64,000 nt of DNA from Paenibacillus sp. Root444D2 (GTDB lineage Bacteria; Bacillota; Bacilli; Paenibacillales; NBRC-103111), in NCBI RefSeq assembly GCF_001426375.1, contig NZ_LMEO01000001.1:250840-314839 (forward strand), read 5' to 3'. The notes below the pieces were generated by a model. The model worked only from the letters and a program-made list of their open reading frames with translations, did no database searches and was not told where the DNA came from. Below, piece after piece: positions 18,916 to 28,367 of the stretch (positions are counted from its first letter, which is position 1; the number at the start of each line of letters is the position of its first letter). The translations under genes and the position numbers were made by a program.

Positions 18916-20364
18916 TTAATAACTTCGGCCAAAAACGACCGTATGTTTAGCAGCATCGCCGCAAACCAGACATGTTGATTTCGTTTCTGAAGGATTGAAG
19001 GGAATATTTCGGCTTGTTGCCCCCGTCTCTTCCTTCACTTGATCTTCACAAACATTAGACCCGCACCAGCCGGCCAAAGCAAATCCGCGTTTGGTCTCTA
19101 GGAATGATTTGAACTCATCAATAGAATCCACCGCTATGTAATGCTCGTCACGGAACTGCTTCGCTTTATCATACATCTGCTGATGAATCTCAGCAAGTAA
19201 ATTTTGAACTTCCTGAACAAAGTCAGCTTGCTGAACGGTTTTCTTCTCCCCGCTTACGCGAGAAACGAGAACGACTTGTCCATTTTCCATGTCACGAGGA
19301 CCTAATTCAACACGGATCGGTACACCACGCATTTCATATTCATTAAATTTCCAACCTGGGCTTTGGTCAGCTCGGTCATCCACTTTAACACGAACGCCTG
19401 TTTTCTTTAGCTCTGCAAACAATTCGTCTACACGCCCAATAACTTGTTCCCGTGTTTTTGGAGGACCAATTGGAATCATGATGACTTGTGTAGGGGCTAC
19501 TTTAGGAGGCAATACCAACCCACGATCATCGCCATGAGCCATGATAAGCGCACCGATGAGTCGAGTACTAACTCCCCATGAAGTCGTATGGGCAAATTGA
19601 TGCTGATTCTCACGGTCCAAGAACTTGATATCGAAAGCGACTGCAAAATTCGTACCCAGATAGTGAGAAGTGCCAGCTTGCACCGCTTTCCCATCTTTCA
19701 TCATTGCCTCGATAGAGAATGTATCGACAGCACCCGCGAATTTCTCAGAAGGAGTCTTCTGCCCAACAATGACAGGGATTGCTAAGAAATCTTCCGCAAA
19801 TTCGCGGTATACTTCCAGCATCTGCATCGTTTCACGGCGAGCATCCTGCTCGTCTTCATGAGCCGTATGACCTTCCTGCCACAGGAACTCCGTAGTACGA
19901 AGGAAAGGCAATGTCCGCTTCTCCCATCGAACTACGTTAGCCCATTGATTAATCAAAAGCGGAAGATCGCGATAGGAGTTGATCCATTCTGAATACATGT
20001 GACCAATCATCGTTTCCGAAGTTGGACGAATAGCTAGTCGCTCTTCGAGCTTCTCTCCACCTGCTTCAGTGACCCAAGGCAGCTCTGGATTAAAGCCTTC
20101 CACGTGTTCTTTTTCCTTCTGGAAAAAACTTTCTGGAATAAATAAAGGGAAATAGGCGTTCCGGTGACCCGTTTCTTTGAATTTGCTATCGAGTTCACGT
20201 TGAATGTTTTCCCAGATTTCATAGCCATCCGGTTTAAATACGATACATCCGCGAACTGGCGAATAGCTCATCAAATCAGCTTTCTTGATTACGTCTATGT
20301 ACCAACGGGAGAAATCCTCTCCCTGTGGTGTAATCTCTTTAACAAACTGTTTATCGTTTGACAT
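18916..20364 (-). CDS. proS: Prolyl-tRNA synthetase, archaeal/eukaryotic type
   Basis: A class II aminoacyl-tRNA synthetase charging tRNA-Pro. At 482 aa it is the short archaeal/eukaryotic-like form. B. subtilis has the roughly 565 aa bacterial form with an inserted editing domain at this locus. The start DFSRWYIDVIKKADLMSYSPVRGC, the motif 2 region RWEKRTLPFLRTTEFLWQEGHTAH, the motif 3 region with GALIMAHGDDRGLVLPP and the C-terminal zinc-binding-type domain are visible. The C-terminus has the Cys pairs CGSNVCEDQ and CLVCGDAA, and ends in aromatic FGRSY. It follows rseP by 22 bases. The lack of a cis-editing domain implies a separate Ala-tRNA-Pro deacylase or tolerance of mischarging. Confidence 0.95.
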   Translation of the reverse strand: MSNDKQFVKEITPQGEDFSRWYIDVIKKADLMSYSPVRGCIVFKPDGYEIWENIQRELDSKFKETGHRNAYFPLFIPESFFQKEKEHVEGFNPELPWVTEAGGEKLEERLAIRPTSETMIGHMYSEWINSYRDLPLLINQWANVVRWEKRTLPFLRTTEFLWQEGHTAHEDEQDARRETMQMLEVYREFAEDFLAIPVIVGQKTPSEKFAGAVDTFSIEAMMKDGKAVQAGTSHYLGTNFAVAFDIKFLDRENQHQFAHTTSWGVSTRLIGALIMAHGDDRGLVLPPKVAPTQVIMIPIGPPKTREQVIGRVDELFAELKKTGVRVKVDDRADQSPGWKFNEYEMRGVPIRVELGPRDMENGQVVLVSRVSGEKKTVQQADFVQEVQNLLAEIHQQMYDKAKQFRDEHYIAVDSIDEFKSFLETKRGFALAGWCGSNVCEDQVKEETGATSRNIPFNPSETKSTCLVCGDAAKHTVVFGRSY

Positions 20365-20386
20365 AAACCCTCCTACAATATTAGGA

Positions 20387-21646
20387 CTATCCCTTAATTA
20401 ATCTTAAAATATCATTGTAAGTAACTGCCACCATGAGAAGCATTAGCAATGCAAAACCAACAAAATGAACCATACTTTCTCGATTCGGATCAATTGGCTT
20501 CCCGCGTAATGCCTCTAGACCCATAAATAGAAGTCGACTTCCATCTAAAGCTGGAATAGGCAGGAGATTAAATATACCTAGATACAAGCTCAATGTTGCT
20601 GCCCATGAGATTAAGTAAGTAATTCCCATTTTGGCAAACTCAGCTGATACTTGAGCTGTACGGACAGGTCCGCCTAGATCATCAAGTTTAAACTGCAGCA
20701 TTACAAGTTTCTGTAAACCAGTCACAATGCCAATCGTTGTTCCAACAACTTGTTCATAAGTGCCAGTTAACACTTCGCTAAAGGTTGCACTTCTACGATC
20801 CCCTGAAATGACTACACCTAGCTTACCAGCCCCTGCTTCCATTTCAGGTGTAACTTGAAGTGTAATTGGATTACCTGAACGATCCACAACCCAGGTCATA
20901 GGCTTTCCTGCAGATGATTGAATCGAGGTGACAAGCTTCTCGCGGTCATCACCAATCGGCTGATTATCAATTGATATAATGATATCCCCTTTGTGGAGAC
21001 CCGATTTCTCGCCTGCCTTACCTGCAAGCACAGAATCTAGCTTGACGTTCGTAAATACGCCCGACATAATAACAACCATAAAGAACAACACAATGGCGAG
21101 TATGAAGTTCATCACAGGCCCCATCACAATAGCAATTGCTCTCTGACCAACTGTTTTCGAACCAAACTGACGATCATATGGAGCAATCTGTGTTTCTGTC
21201 CCTTTGGTCACCATCATCGCTTGTGGATCAATGGGATAAGTAACTCTTTCTCCGTCAACATCAAGTGATACTTGAAGCGCTCTCTCTAGATCAATTTGTT
21301 CCACGACACCAATGATAACATTTGAGCGTCGATCTAGTTGATCAAGATAAAGAGATGACACTTGATCTTGTTTATTTAATTTAACGGCAACCGTTTGTCC
21401 AGGGTTCACTTGGACAATTTCCGGGTCTTCCCCTGCCATGCGAACAAATCCACCAATTGGCAGAATACGCAAGGTATATCGAGTTTCCCCTTTTTTATAT
21501 GAGAAAATTTTGGGTCCAAAACCGATTGCAAATTCCCGAACTAAGATGCCTGCACGTTTCGCAAAATAAAAATGACCCCATTCATGAATCGTAACAAGAA
21601 CGAAAAACAACAAAATAACCTTCAATCCAACTTCTATGGCTGACAA
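20387..21646 (-). CDS. rseP: Site-2 intramembrane zinc metalloprotease RseP/RasP
   Basis: A membrane-embedded protease that cleaves anti-sigma factors and leftover signal peptides inside the bilayer. The 419 aa protein has HEWGH (His21, Glu22, His25) in the first membrane helix, further helices around 175-195, 345-365 and 390-412, a periplasmic-type PDZ domain (about 205-290) and the C-terminal LLPIPALDGSRLLF motif whose Asp is the third zinc ligand. The start is TTG at 21646 with GGAGG 9 bases upstream. An upstream gap of 267 bases separates it from dxr and holds the dxr terminator; I saw no convincing promoter in it. Confidence 0.95.
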   Translation of the reverse strand: MSAIEVGLKVILLFFVLVTIHEWGHFYFAKRAGILVREFAIGFGPKIFSYKKGETRYTLRILPIGGFVRMAGEDPEIVQVNPGQTVAVKLNKQDQVSSLYLDQLDRRSNVIIGVVEQIDLERALQVSLDVDGERVTYPIDPQAMMVTKGTETQIAPYDRQFGSKTVGQRAIAIVMGPVMNFILAIVLFFMVVIMSGVFTNVKLDSVLAGKAGEKSGLHKGDIIISIDNQPIGDDREKLVTSIQSSAGKPMTWVVDRSGNPITLQVTPEMEAGAGKLGVVISGDRRSATFSEVLTGTYEQVVGTTIGIVTGLQKLVMLQFKLDDLGGPVRTAQVSAEFAKMGITYLISWAATLSLYLGIFNLLPIPALDGSRLLFMGLEALRGKPIDPNRESMVHFVGFALLMLLMVAVTYNDILRLIKG

Positions 21647-21869
21647 GTCGTATTTCCTCCTTCGAGTTTTCTTCAGAAAACTTACCTATGTTTGCAAAAA
21701 CCATATCGTTTTCGTTTGAAAACCTGCCTTTTAAGCATCCACTTATGGACAGCATGTTCTTAGATTACCATTATTGAACTGCTGAATACAAGCTATGCTC
21801 TTTTAGCACAGTATACGAGCTGGGAGATTGAATTAGACTTTACTTTATAAAGCGCCTAGGTGATAGATT

Positions 21870-21906
21870 GAAAAAAGAGCCGAGCCAACCTCGCTGACCA
21901 AGCTCT
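21870..21906 (-). terminator. Rho-independent terminator after dxr
   Basis: Minus-strand AGAGC, an 8-base bulge, then CGAG-GTTGG-CTCG joined to GCTCT and a run of six T. It begins at the dxr stop region and lies about 225 bases before rseP. Confidence 0.7.
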
Positions 21907-21913
21907 CATGAAA

Positions 21914-23062
21914 TTAAAAAGCGATGGATGATGCAAAGGCTCTTGCCCAAATATCCTGCTCATGAATGAGTTCTAAATGAGGGTTTGAATGGGATTCGTG
22001 TTTCTGCAAAACAACTTCAATGATCTGTTCAATTTGCAAGAACTTAATCTCACCTTTGAGGAACCGTGCAACAGCTATTTCGTTCGCTGCATTATAAACA
22101 GTAGGTGTAGTACCTCCCTGTTTACCGCTCTCAAAGGCCATTCGTAAACACGGATACCGATTGTAATCCATTTCACGGAAATGAAGCTTTCCGATGGCAG
22201 CCAAATCTAGTCGATTGGTCGGCGTCGGATATCTGTCTGGATAAGTTAATGCGTATTGAATAGGAACTCGCATATCCGGATTACCAAGTTGAGCAATAAC
22301 ACTATTATCAACAAACTCTACAAAGGAATGAATGACACTTTCAGGATGAATGAGGACATCTATTTGGTCATAGGAGAGATCAAATAACCAATGAGCCTCA
22401 ATGACCTCAAGACCTTTATTAACCATCGTCGCGGAATCGATCGTAATCTTGGCTCCCATCGACCAATTCGGATGTTGGAGGGCTTGTTCGACCGTTACTC
22501 CCTCTAACTCTTCACGCGATCGATCGCGAAAGGAACCACCAGAAGCAGTAAGCGTTATTTTCGAAATTTGTGAGCGATTCTCACCATTCAAACATTGAAA
22601 TATAGCCGAATGCTCACTATCAATAGGCAGCAAAGACACACCTTTTCGACGAATAGCATCCTTTACAATATGGCCTGCACTCACTAACGTCTCTTTATTT
22701 GCAAGACCAATGTGTTTGCCGGCTTCAATCGCAGCCATTGTAGGCTTAAGTCCCTGACTCCCTACCAAAGCTGTTACAACCAGTTCTGCATCTGTCGATG
22801 CGGCAACTTCCAATAATCCCTCTTCACCATATAACACCTTGGTCGATGATGAAACATTCTTGGAAACTTCGTCGGCCAGCTCCTTGGTCGCTATGGATAC
22901 TACTTTTGGGTGAAACTTTTTCACCTGTTCAATCAATAATTGACTATTATAACCGCCAGATAATGCTTCGATTTGAAATTTATCAGGGGCATGCTGGACA
23001 ATATCTAAGGTTTGTGTACCAATAGATCCTGTTGAACCCAGAATGGCAATCCGTTTCATCAT
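21914..23062 (-). CDS. dxr: 1-deoxy-D-xylulose 5-phosphate reductoisomerase
   Basis: Commits DXP to 2-C-methyl-D-erythritol 4-phosphate in the non-mevalonate isoprenoid pathway, using NADPH and a divalent metal. The 382 aa protein has the NADPH motif [14 protein letters not shown] at the N-terminus, the metal-binding [11 protein letters not shown] (about 150), ASGGSF and the [15 protein letters not shown] segment. It lies directly upstream of rseP and downstream of cdsA. Together with uppS this locus links isoprenoid synthesis to undecaprenyl carrier lipid. Either of two adjacent ATG codons could be used after GAGGTGG; I keep the first. Confidence 0.97.
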   Translation of the reverse strand: MMKRIAILGSTGSIGTQTLDIVQHAPDKFQIEALSGGYNSQLLIEQVKKFHPKVVSIATKELADEVSKNVSSSTKVLYGEEGLLEVAASTDAELVVTALVGSQGLKPTMAAIEAGKHIGLANKETLVSAGHIVKDAIRRKGVSLLPIDSEHSAIFQCLNGENRSQISKITLTASGGSFRDRSREELEGVTVEQALQHPNWSMGAKITIDSATMVNKGLEVIEAHWLFDLSYDQIDVLIHPESVIHSFVEFVDNSVIAQLGNPDMRVPIQYALTYPDRYPTPTNRLDLAAIGKLHFREMDYNRYPCLRMAFESGKQGGTTPTVYNAANEIAVARFLKGEIKFLQIEQIIEVVLQKHESHSNPHLELIHEQDIWARAFASSIAF

Positions 23063-23083
23063 ATTCCACCTCGCCTATGACTA

Positions 23084-23878
23084 TTAGTGAGTAAGAATTC
23101 CCAGCCAATGAATAAATGGAAATACGATAAGCCAACTATCCATACGATCGAGTACACCACCGTGCCCGGGAAGTAAGGCTCCCGTATCTTTAATACCCTT
23201 TACTCGTTTATAAGCAGACTGTATTAAGTCTCCGACTTGTCCAACAACAGCAATCACGAAGCCAAGCACCAATGCCTTGCCAAGTCCCAGTAAATCCGGT
23301 GCATACCAGGCGAAAGCAAGTGCGGCAATCATCGAAATAACGACGCCACCAACGGCTCCCTCAATTGACTTCTTAGGACTGATTTGAGGCCATAGAAGAT
23401 GTTTTCCTAGCTTCGAACCGACAAAATAAGCTCCTGAATCCGAAGCCCAAATACATACAAACACAACGATTGACCAAAATAAGCCATGCTCCATTAAGCG
23501 TGCAGCAATCATATAATTGAATCCAAAACCTATGTAAATGACACCAAGTAAAACAACAGAAACCTGATCGATTGTAATCGTATTTTTTGAAGCAACTGTA
23601 ATGAAAAGCAAGACAAACATAGTCAGCCAAATCATGGCAGTCGAAGAAACGGGAAGTGAACCACCAAATGCCTCCCACGGCACCGTTAAGTATAACAAAG
23701 AGATTAAACCAACAACCGCTGTTAATCTATACTTCGTGTAGCCATTCATTTGCATATACTCACGATAGCCGATAATTGACAATAACACGATTAACCCAGC
23801 GTACCAATAACCACCCAATACTAATAACGTAATGAAAACGAGCCCGGCAATGACTCCCGTGATGATCCTTTGCTTCAA
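23084..23878 (-). CDS. cdsA: Phosphatidate cytidylyltransferase (CDP-diglyceride synthase)
   Basis: Makes CDP-diacylglycerol from phosphatidic acid and CTP, the branch point of phospholipid synthesis. The 264 aa polytopic membrane protein has about eight hydrophobic segments and the family C-terminal signature (KGIKDTGALLPGHGGVLDRMDS), including the conserved Asp and Arg residues. I place the start at TTG 23878, with AGGAGG 7 bases upstream, giving MKQRIITGVIAG. The longer reading frame adds 12 residues that overlap the ribosome binding site. It is spaced 45 bases from uppS. Confidence 0.95.
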   Translation of the reverse strand: MKQRIITGVIAGLVFITLLVLGGYWYAGLIVLLSIIGYREYMQMNGYTKYRLTAVVGLISLLYLTVPWEAFGGSLPVSSTAMIWLTMFVLLFITVASKNTITIDQVSVVLLGVIYIGFGFNYMIAARLMEHGLFWSIVVFVCIWASDSGAYFVGSKLGKHLLWPQISPKKSIEGAVGGVVISMIAALAFAWYAPDLLGLGKALVLGFVIAVVGQVGDLIQSAYKRVKGIKDTGALLPGHGGVLDRMDSWLIVFPFIHWLGILTH

Positions 23879-23923
23879 GTTGAATCCTCCTAGATGAACA
23901 CGCGCCGGAAGCATACGAAGTGA

Positions 23924-24697
23924 TTAGATACCTCCGTATCTTCTCCCGCGGCGCTGATATTCTGCAATTGCTTGCATAAATAATGATTCCGTGAATTCCG
24001 GCCAGTATGCCTCCGTAAACCAAAGCTCCGAATATGCTAATTGCCAAAGAAGAAAGTTGCTAAGTCTAAGCTCACCACTTGTTCGAATTAACAAATCTGG
24101 ATCTGGTAAATCCGAGGTTAACATATAGGAAGAAAAACTTGCCTCATCCAAATCTTCTATTTGTAGTTTGCCATTTTGAACATCACGAATCATATCCTGA
24201 ACACCAGCAATCATTTCTTTACGTCCACCATAATTTAAGGCAAAGTTAAGAATGAGTCCTGTATTATCTTTCGTCCGTTCGATAGCTCCCTCAATCGCTT
24301 TGAGTGTGTAATCAGGTAAGCCTTCTTTCCAACCCGTCATTCGGATACGAACATTGTTTTCGATCAACTCTTCAATTTCTAAAGGAAAAAATTCTTGAGG
24401 AAGTTTCATTAGAAATTCGACTTCTTCCTTCGGTCTTTTCCAATTTTCCGTTGAAAAAGCATACATTGTTAGCACTTTAACACCGATCTCATTTGCAGCC
24501 ATCGTAATTTTCTTAACATTTTTCATCCCGGAATGATGCCCTGCTACACGAGGCAAGCCTCTTTGCTTAGCCCAACGACCGTTCCCGTCCATAATGATAG
24601 CGACATGTGCTGGCACTTTATCTAATTCGATAGCTGGTATAGCTGAAGAAACAGACTTACCATTAATTCCTAACCATTTCTTAAATAGCTTGAGCAC
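23924..24697 (-). CDS. uppS: Isoprenyl transferase / undecaprenyl diphosphate synthase
   Basis: Adds eight isopentenyl units in cis to farnesyl diphosphate, making the lipid carrier for peptidoglycan and teichoic acid synthesis. The 257 aa protein carries HVAIIMDGNGRWAKQRG with the catalytic Asp, the GHHSGMKNVKKI and AFSTENWKRP segments, and the C-terminal DLLIRTSGELRLSNFLLWQLAYSE. The start is a GTG at 24697, with GGGAGG 7 bases upstream; the longer frame begins within that RBS. A terminator-like hairpin lies between frr and this gene. Confidence 0.96.
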   Translation of the reverse strand: MLKLFKKWLGINGKSVSSAIPAIELDKVPAHVAIIMDGNGRWAKQRGLPRVAGHHSGMKNVKKITMAANEIGVKVLTMYAFSTENWKRPKEEVEFLMKLPQEFFPLEIEELIENNVRIRMTGWKEGLPDYTLKAIEGAIERTKDNTGLILNFALNYGGRKEMIAGVQDMIRDVQNGKLQIEDLDEASFSSYMLTSDLPDPDLLIRTSGELRLSNFLLWQLAYSELWFTEAYWPEFTESLFMQAIAEYQRRGRRYGGI

Positions 24698-24724
24698 AGT
24701 TGTTCCTCCCAACTAGGGAAAGAT

Positions 24725-24752
24725 GAAAAACCCCCAGCGAATACCCGGGGGC
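24725..24752 (-). terminator. Terminator between frr and uppS
   Basis: Minus-strand GCCCCC, an 11-base loop, GGGGG and a run of five T. The stem is short but entirely G-C. It begins 10 bases after the frr stop and ends about 28 bases before the uppS start. Confidence 0.7.
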
Positions 24753-24761
24753 ATATCTATC

Positions 24762-25316
24762 TTATACTTCCATGATTTCTTTTTCTTTAGCAGCCAAAAC
24801 TTTCTCAACTTCAGCTACGAATTTATCCGTAAACTTTTGGATATCCTCTTGATGTTTGCGGGACTCGTCTTCAGAGATCCCTGCTTTTTCTAACTTTTTG
24901 ATCTCATCGTTGGCATCGCGACGGATGTTACGAATAGCGATCTTGGCTTCCTCGCCAAATTTCTTCGTCATTTTCACTAGATCACTACGACGCTCTTCTG
25001 TTAAAGCAGGAATAACAATTCGAATAACCAATCCGTCATTAGATGGCGTTAATCCTAAGTCAGACTTCATAATCGCTTTCTCAATCGATGTCATCGAACT
25101 TTTGTCCCATGGTTGAATGAGTAAAGTACGTGAATCAGGTGTTGTTAAATTCGCAAGTTGATTCACAGGTGTCATCGCTCCGTAATATTCCACTTGGATG
25201 CGATCTAATAAAGATGGCGTAGCACGGCCTGCACGAAGAGAAGTTAAATCTCTTCTTAATGCGCCAATTGCTTTATCCATCCGATCTTCTGCATTCTTTT
25301 TTACTGATTGTGGCAT
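24762..25316 (-). CDS. frr: Ribosome recycling factor
   Basis: Splits the post-termination ribosome together with EF-G. The 184 aa product has the normal length and the family pattern: [32 protein letters not shown] near the N-terminus, the [22 protein letters not shown] beta domain (about 50-75) and the helical C-terminus with [14 protein letters not shown]. It begins 3 bases after pyrH, with GGGAGTG as RBS located inside the pyrH end, so the two genes are coupled. Confidence 0.98.
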   Translation of the reverse strand: MPQSVKKNAEDRMDKAIGALRRDLTSLRAGRATPSLLDRIQVEYYGAMTPVNQLANLTTPDSRTLLIQPWDKSSMTSIEKAIMKSDLGLTPSNDGLVIRIVIPALTEERRSDLVKMTKKFGEEAKIAIRNIRRDANDEIKKLEKAGISEDESRKHQEDIQKFTDKFVAEVEKVLAAKEKEIMEV

Positions 25317-25319
25317 GGT

Positions 25320-26084
<765 letters not shown>

Positions 26085-26093
26085 TTATTGGCT

Positions 26094-26128
26094 AAAAAAG
26101 AAGGAACACCAAGTGTTCCATCTTTTTT
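26094..26128 (-). terminator. Terminator between tsf and pyrH
   Basis: GGAACAC-TTG-GTGTTCC is a perfect 7-bp stem flanked by AAAAAAGAT on one side and TTCTTTTTT on the other. It works as an intrinsic terminator when read on either strand, but only the minus strand has genes here. Confidence 0.85.
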
Positions 26129-26137
26129 AAACGCCTA

Positions 26138-26788
26138 TTATAGTTTAACTTGGGACATAACTTCTTCTGCAAAGTTCTCTTGTTTTTTCTCAAGACCTTC
26201 ACCAAGGCCGAAACGTACGAAACGACGAATGGTGATGTTCTCGCCGATTGCTGCGACTTTTTCATTCAACAATTGGTCGATTGTTTTGTCTGGATCTTTA
26301 ACGAATTGTTGCTCCATCAAGCAGAACTCTTCGTAGTATTTACCAATACGGCCTTCAACCATTTTGTCAATGATTTTCTCTGGTTTACCTTCATTCAAAG
26401 CTTGGTTACGAAGAATTTCTTTTTCTTTCTCCAAAGCTTCTGTTGGCACTTCTTCACGACGTACATACGTCGGGTTAGCCGCTGCGATATGCATTGCGAT
26501 GTCTCTGCAGAAAGTACGGAATTGCTCTGTTTTACCAACGAAGTCAGTTTCACAGTTGATCTCAACAAGTACGCCTACTTTACCGCCAGCGTGAATGTAA
26601 GATTCTACTGCGCCTTCTGTAGCAATACGGCCTGCTTTGTTAGCTGCAGCAGAAAGACCTTTCTCGCGAAGCAGTTCGCCCGCTTTGACGATATCACCAT
26701 TTGCTTCTTCAAGTGCTTTCTTACAATCCAACATCCCTGCGCCTGTTTTTTCACGTAATTCTTTCACTTGTCCTGCTGTAACTGCCAT
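26138..26788 (-). CDS. tsf: Elongation factor Ts (short form)
   Basis: The nucleotide exchange factor for EF-Tu. The N-terminal UBA-like domain ([32 protein letters not shown]) and the core TDFV motif ([12 protein letters not shown]) that inserts into EF-Tu are present. At 216 aa it is much shorter than the roughly 290 aa EF-Ts of B. subtilis, resembling forms with only one copy of the dimerisation/core subdomain. The C-terminus is complete (ending EEVMSQVKL), so this is a compact variant and not a truncation. It follows rpsB after a strong terminator. Confidence 0.96.
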   Translation of the reverse strand: MAVTAGQVKELREKTGAGMLDCKKALEEANGDIVKAGELLREKGLSAAANKAGRIATEGAVESYIHAGGKVGVLVEINCETDFVGKTEQFRTFCRDIAMHIAAANPTYVRREEVPTEALEKEKEILRNQALNEGKPEKIIDKMVEGRIGKYYEEFCLMEQQFVKDPDKTIDQLLNEKVAAIGENITIRRFVRFGLGEGLEKKQENFAEEVMSQVKL

Positions 26789-26841
26789 TGAAAGAAACCT
26801 CCCGATAGTTGTTATTGGTATGTAATACCTATTGATTCTTT

Positions 26842-26887
26842 AAAAAAAGGGTGGTGACAGGCTGTTACACCTTCCAACCACCCTTTT
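26842..26887 (-). terminator. Strong terminator between rpsB and tsf
   Basis: Minus-strand AAAAGGGTGGT pairs perfectly with ACCACCCTTTT across a 21-base loop, followed by a T-run (seven T in all). An 11-bp perfect stem here suggests that tsf is transcribed at a lower level than rpsB, by partial read-through. Confidence 0.88.
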
Positions 26888-26901
26888 CACATTCCTATAG
26901 A

Positions 26902-27600
26902 TTAAGCTGTTGTTTGCTCGCCTTGGTGTGCCTCGATAACTGCATCAGCAATTTTAGCTGTTAATAATTTAACGGCACGAATAGCATCATCGTTACCTGG
27001 AATCACGTAATCAATTTCGTCCGGATCGCAGTTTGTATCAACGATACCAACGATTGGGATACCCAATTTGCGAGCTTCCGCAACAGCAATACGCTCTTTG
27101 CGTGGGTCGATAATGAAAAGTGCGCTAGGCAGCCCCTTCATGTTCTTGATTCCGCCCAAGAATTTCTCAAGACGATCTTTCTCTTTACGGAGAATGATAA
27201 CTTCTTTCTTAGGAAGAACTTCGAAAGTACCGTCCTCTTCCCATCTTTCAAGAGTTTTCAAACGGTCAATACGTTTTTGAATCGTTTGGAAGTTTGTTAG
27301 TGTACCACCCAACCAACGTTGGTTGATGAAGTACATTCCGCAACGTTCTGCTTCTTCAGCAACGGAATCTTGTGCTTGTTTTTTCGTTCCTACGAAAAGA
27401 ATCGTTCCATTATCTTCTGAAACGGATTTAACAAAGTTGTAAGCTTCTTCAACTTTTTTAACCGTTTTTTGTAGATCGATAATGTAAATACCGTTTCTTT
27501 CTGTAAAGATGTATTTGTCCATTTTCGGGTTCCAACGACGTGTTTGGTGACCGAAATGTACGCCAGCTTCTAAAAGCTGTTTCATGGAGATAACTGCCAT
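26902..27600 (-). CDS. rpsB: 30S ribosomal protein S2
   Basis: A 232 aa protein of the 30S head/platform junction, assembled late and needed for S1 or mRNA docking. It has the family start [45 protein letters not shown] (about 95) and the [24 protein letters not shown] segment. I chose the ATG at 27600, with GGAGGG 7 bases upstream, over a TTG two codons earlier. It has its own promoter and a strongly structured leader, described separately. Confidence 0.98.
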   Translation of the reverse strand: MAVISMKQLLEAGVHFGHQTRRWNPKMDKYIFTERNGIYIIDLQKTVKKVEEAYNFVKSVSEDNGTILFVGTKKQAQDSVAEEAERCGMYFINQRWLGGTLTNFQTIQKRIDRLKTLERWEEDGTFEVLPKKEVIILRKEKDRLEKFLGGIKNMKGLPSALFIIDPRKERIAVAEARKLGIPIVGIVDTNCDPDEIDYVIPGNDDAIRAVKLLTAKIADAVIEAHQGEQTTA

Positions 27601-27639
27601 CCCCAATCCCTCCTCTAAAATGGTTTATTTGGTATCCGC

Positions 27640-27701
27640 CGCCTGTCGCATCTTTGCATAAAACTTACCGAAGTAAGCACCATTATGCAAATTGACGGGC
27701 G
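27640..27701 (-). promoter_or_regulatory. Structured 5' leader of rpsB, candidate S2 autoregulatory RNA
   Basis: Nested helices on the minus strand: an outer helix CGCCCGTC (27701-27694) with GACAGGCG (27647-27640), one mismatch; a perfect 9-bp helix TTTGCATAA (27691-27683) with TTATGCAAA (27661-27653); and an inner CTTAC-TTCG-GTAAG hairpin with a stable UUCG loop. The element lies between the predicted promoter and the RBS. The folding is visible; S2 binding is inferred from the autoregulation of ribosomal protein operons. Confidence 0.6.
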
Positions 27702-27723
27702 TGAGTTTTTAACACCGTGAATA

Positions 27724-27752
27724 AATATACCACAACTGAAATGCCTATGCAA
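27724..27752 (-). promoter_or_regulatory. Putative sigma-A promoter of rpsB
   Basis: TTGCAT, 17 bases, TATATT, with an extended TGG before the -10 hexamer. The predicted start would give a leader of about 115 nt containing the structured element. It sits 100 bases after the last gene of the motility operon. Confidence 0.65.
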
Positions 27753-27851
27753 CCTTTTGTCATGATAGTCATTTTGTCCTACAAAAGGCATGTATATGTA
27801 TAGAAACAACAAAAACAGACCTCCATAATAAAGATCCATTTGTCGGACTAT

Positions 27852-28367
27852 CTATTGAACTGTAATTAAATTGGCCACGACTTTGGGGATATCCGTAACA
27901 CCTTCAAAAACATGGTAACCGATCTGAATTTTGGTGCTGCCACCTTGCTTATCGAGCTCCGTAATGAAAGTTTTACGATCCGAAATAATGCCGGATTTCA
28001 CGAGAAGTTCACTGACAGCTGTTGCATCAAGATTTGGTTGTACATAAATAATTATTTTCGGAGCAACTTCAGGTGTATTTGCTTTGGGCTGTTCCTGAGG
28101 TTTAGCTGCCGTCAACTTGTCTGTTTCCTCTTTTACCTTTTTCAATACTGCTGCATCGAACTCCGATTGCGTAAAAACTTTTGTGTTCTTATCGAATACT
28201 TGGTAGTACTTCGCAGCTTCGACTTTTAACTTCTGAGGATCCATTTCATCCAATGTAAGGCCAGTTTGACTAGGTGCACTAGCCCGCACAGACATAATTT
28301 GCAGAAGTAAAGCTCCTACAATAATTCCAGTCCCTATTCCAAAAACATACGACCTATTTTTAAACAC
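27852..28367 (-). CDS. Membrane-anchored protein with MltG/YceG-like N-terminal domain, no lytic domain
   Basis: A 171 aa protein with one N-terminal membrane segment (about 8-27), a charged linker, and a C-terminal domain (about 105-170). Its IYVQPNLDATAVSELLVKSGIIS ... QIGYHVFEGVTDIPKVVANLI pattern resembles the small LysM-like subdomain of the endolytic transglycosylase MltG/YceG. The catalytic transglycosylase part with its essential Glu is absent. It is the last gene of the motility operon and starts at a GTG that overlaps the preceding gene by 8 bases. A role at the cell wall near the flagellum or division site is only a guess. Confidence 0.6.
   Translation of the reverse strand: MFKNRSYVFGIGTGIIVGALLLQIMSVRASAPSQTGLTLDEMDPQKLKVEAAKYYQVFDKNTKVFTQSEFDAAVLKKVKEETDKLTAAKPQEQPKANTPEVAPKIIIYVQPNLDATAVSELLVKSGIISDRKTFITELDKQGGSTKIQIGYHVFEGVTDIPKVVANLITVQ

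Noticed and set aside
21647-21869. A promoter for rseP-proS in the gap after dxr
   Set aside because: TATACT and TAATCT elements are present, but their -35 partners are poor, so none is listed; transcription may come from read-through.
27800-27846. Terminator at the end of the motility operon
   Set aside because: There is a T-run (GTCTGTTTTTG), but the possible stem is short and depends on two G-U pairs, so I could not support it.
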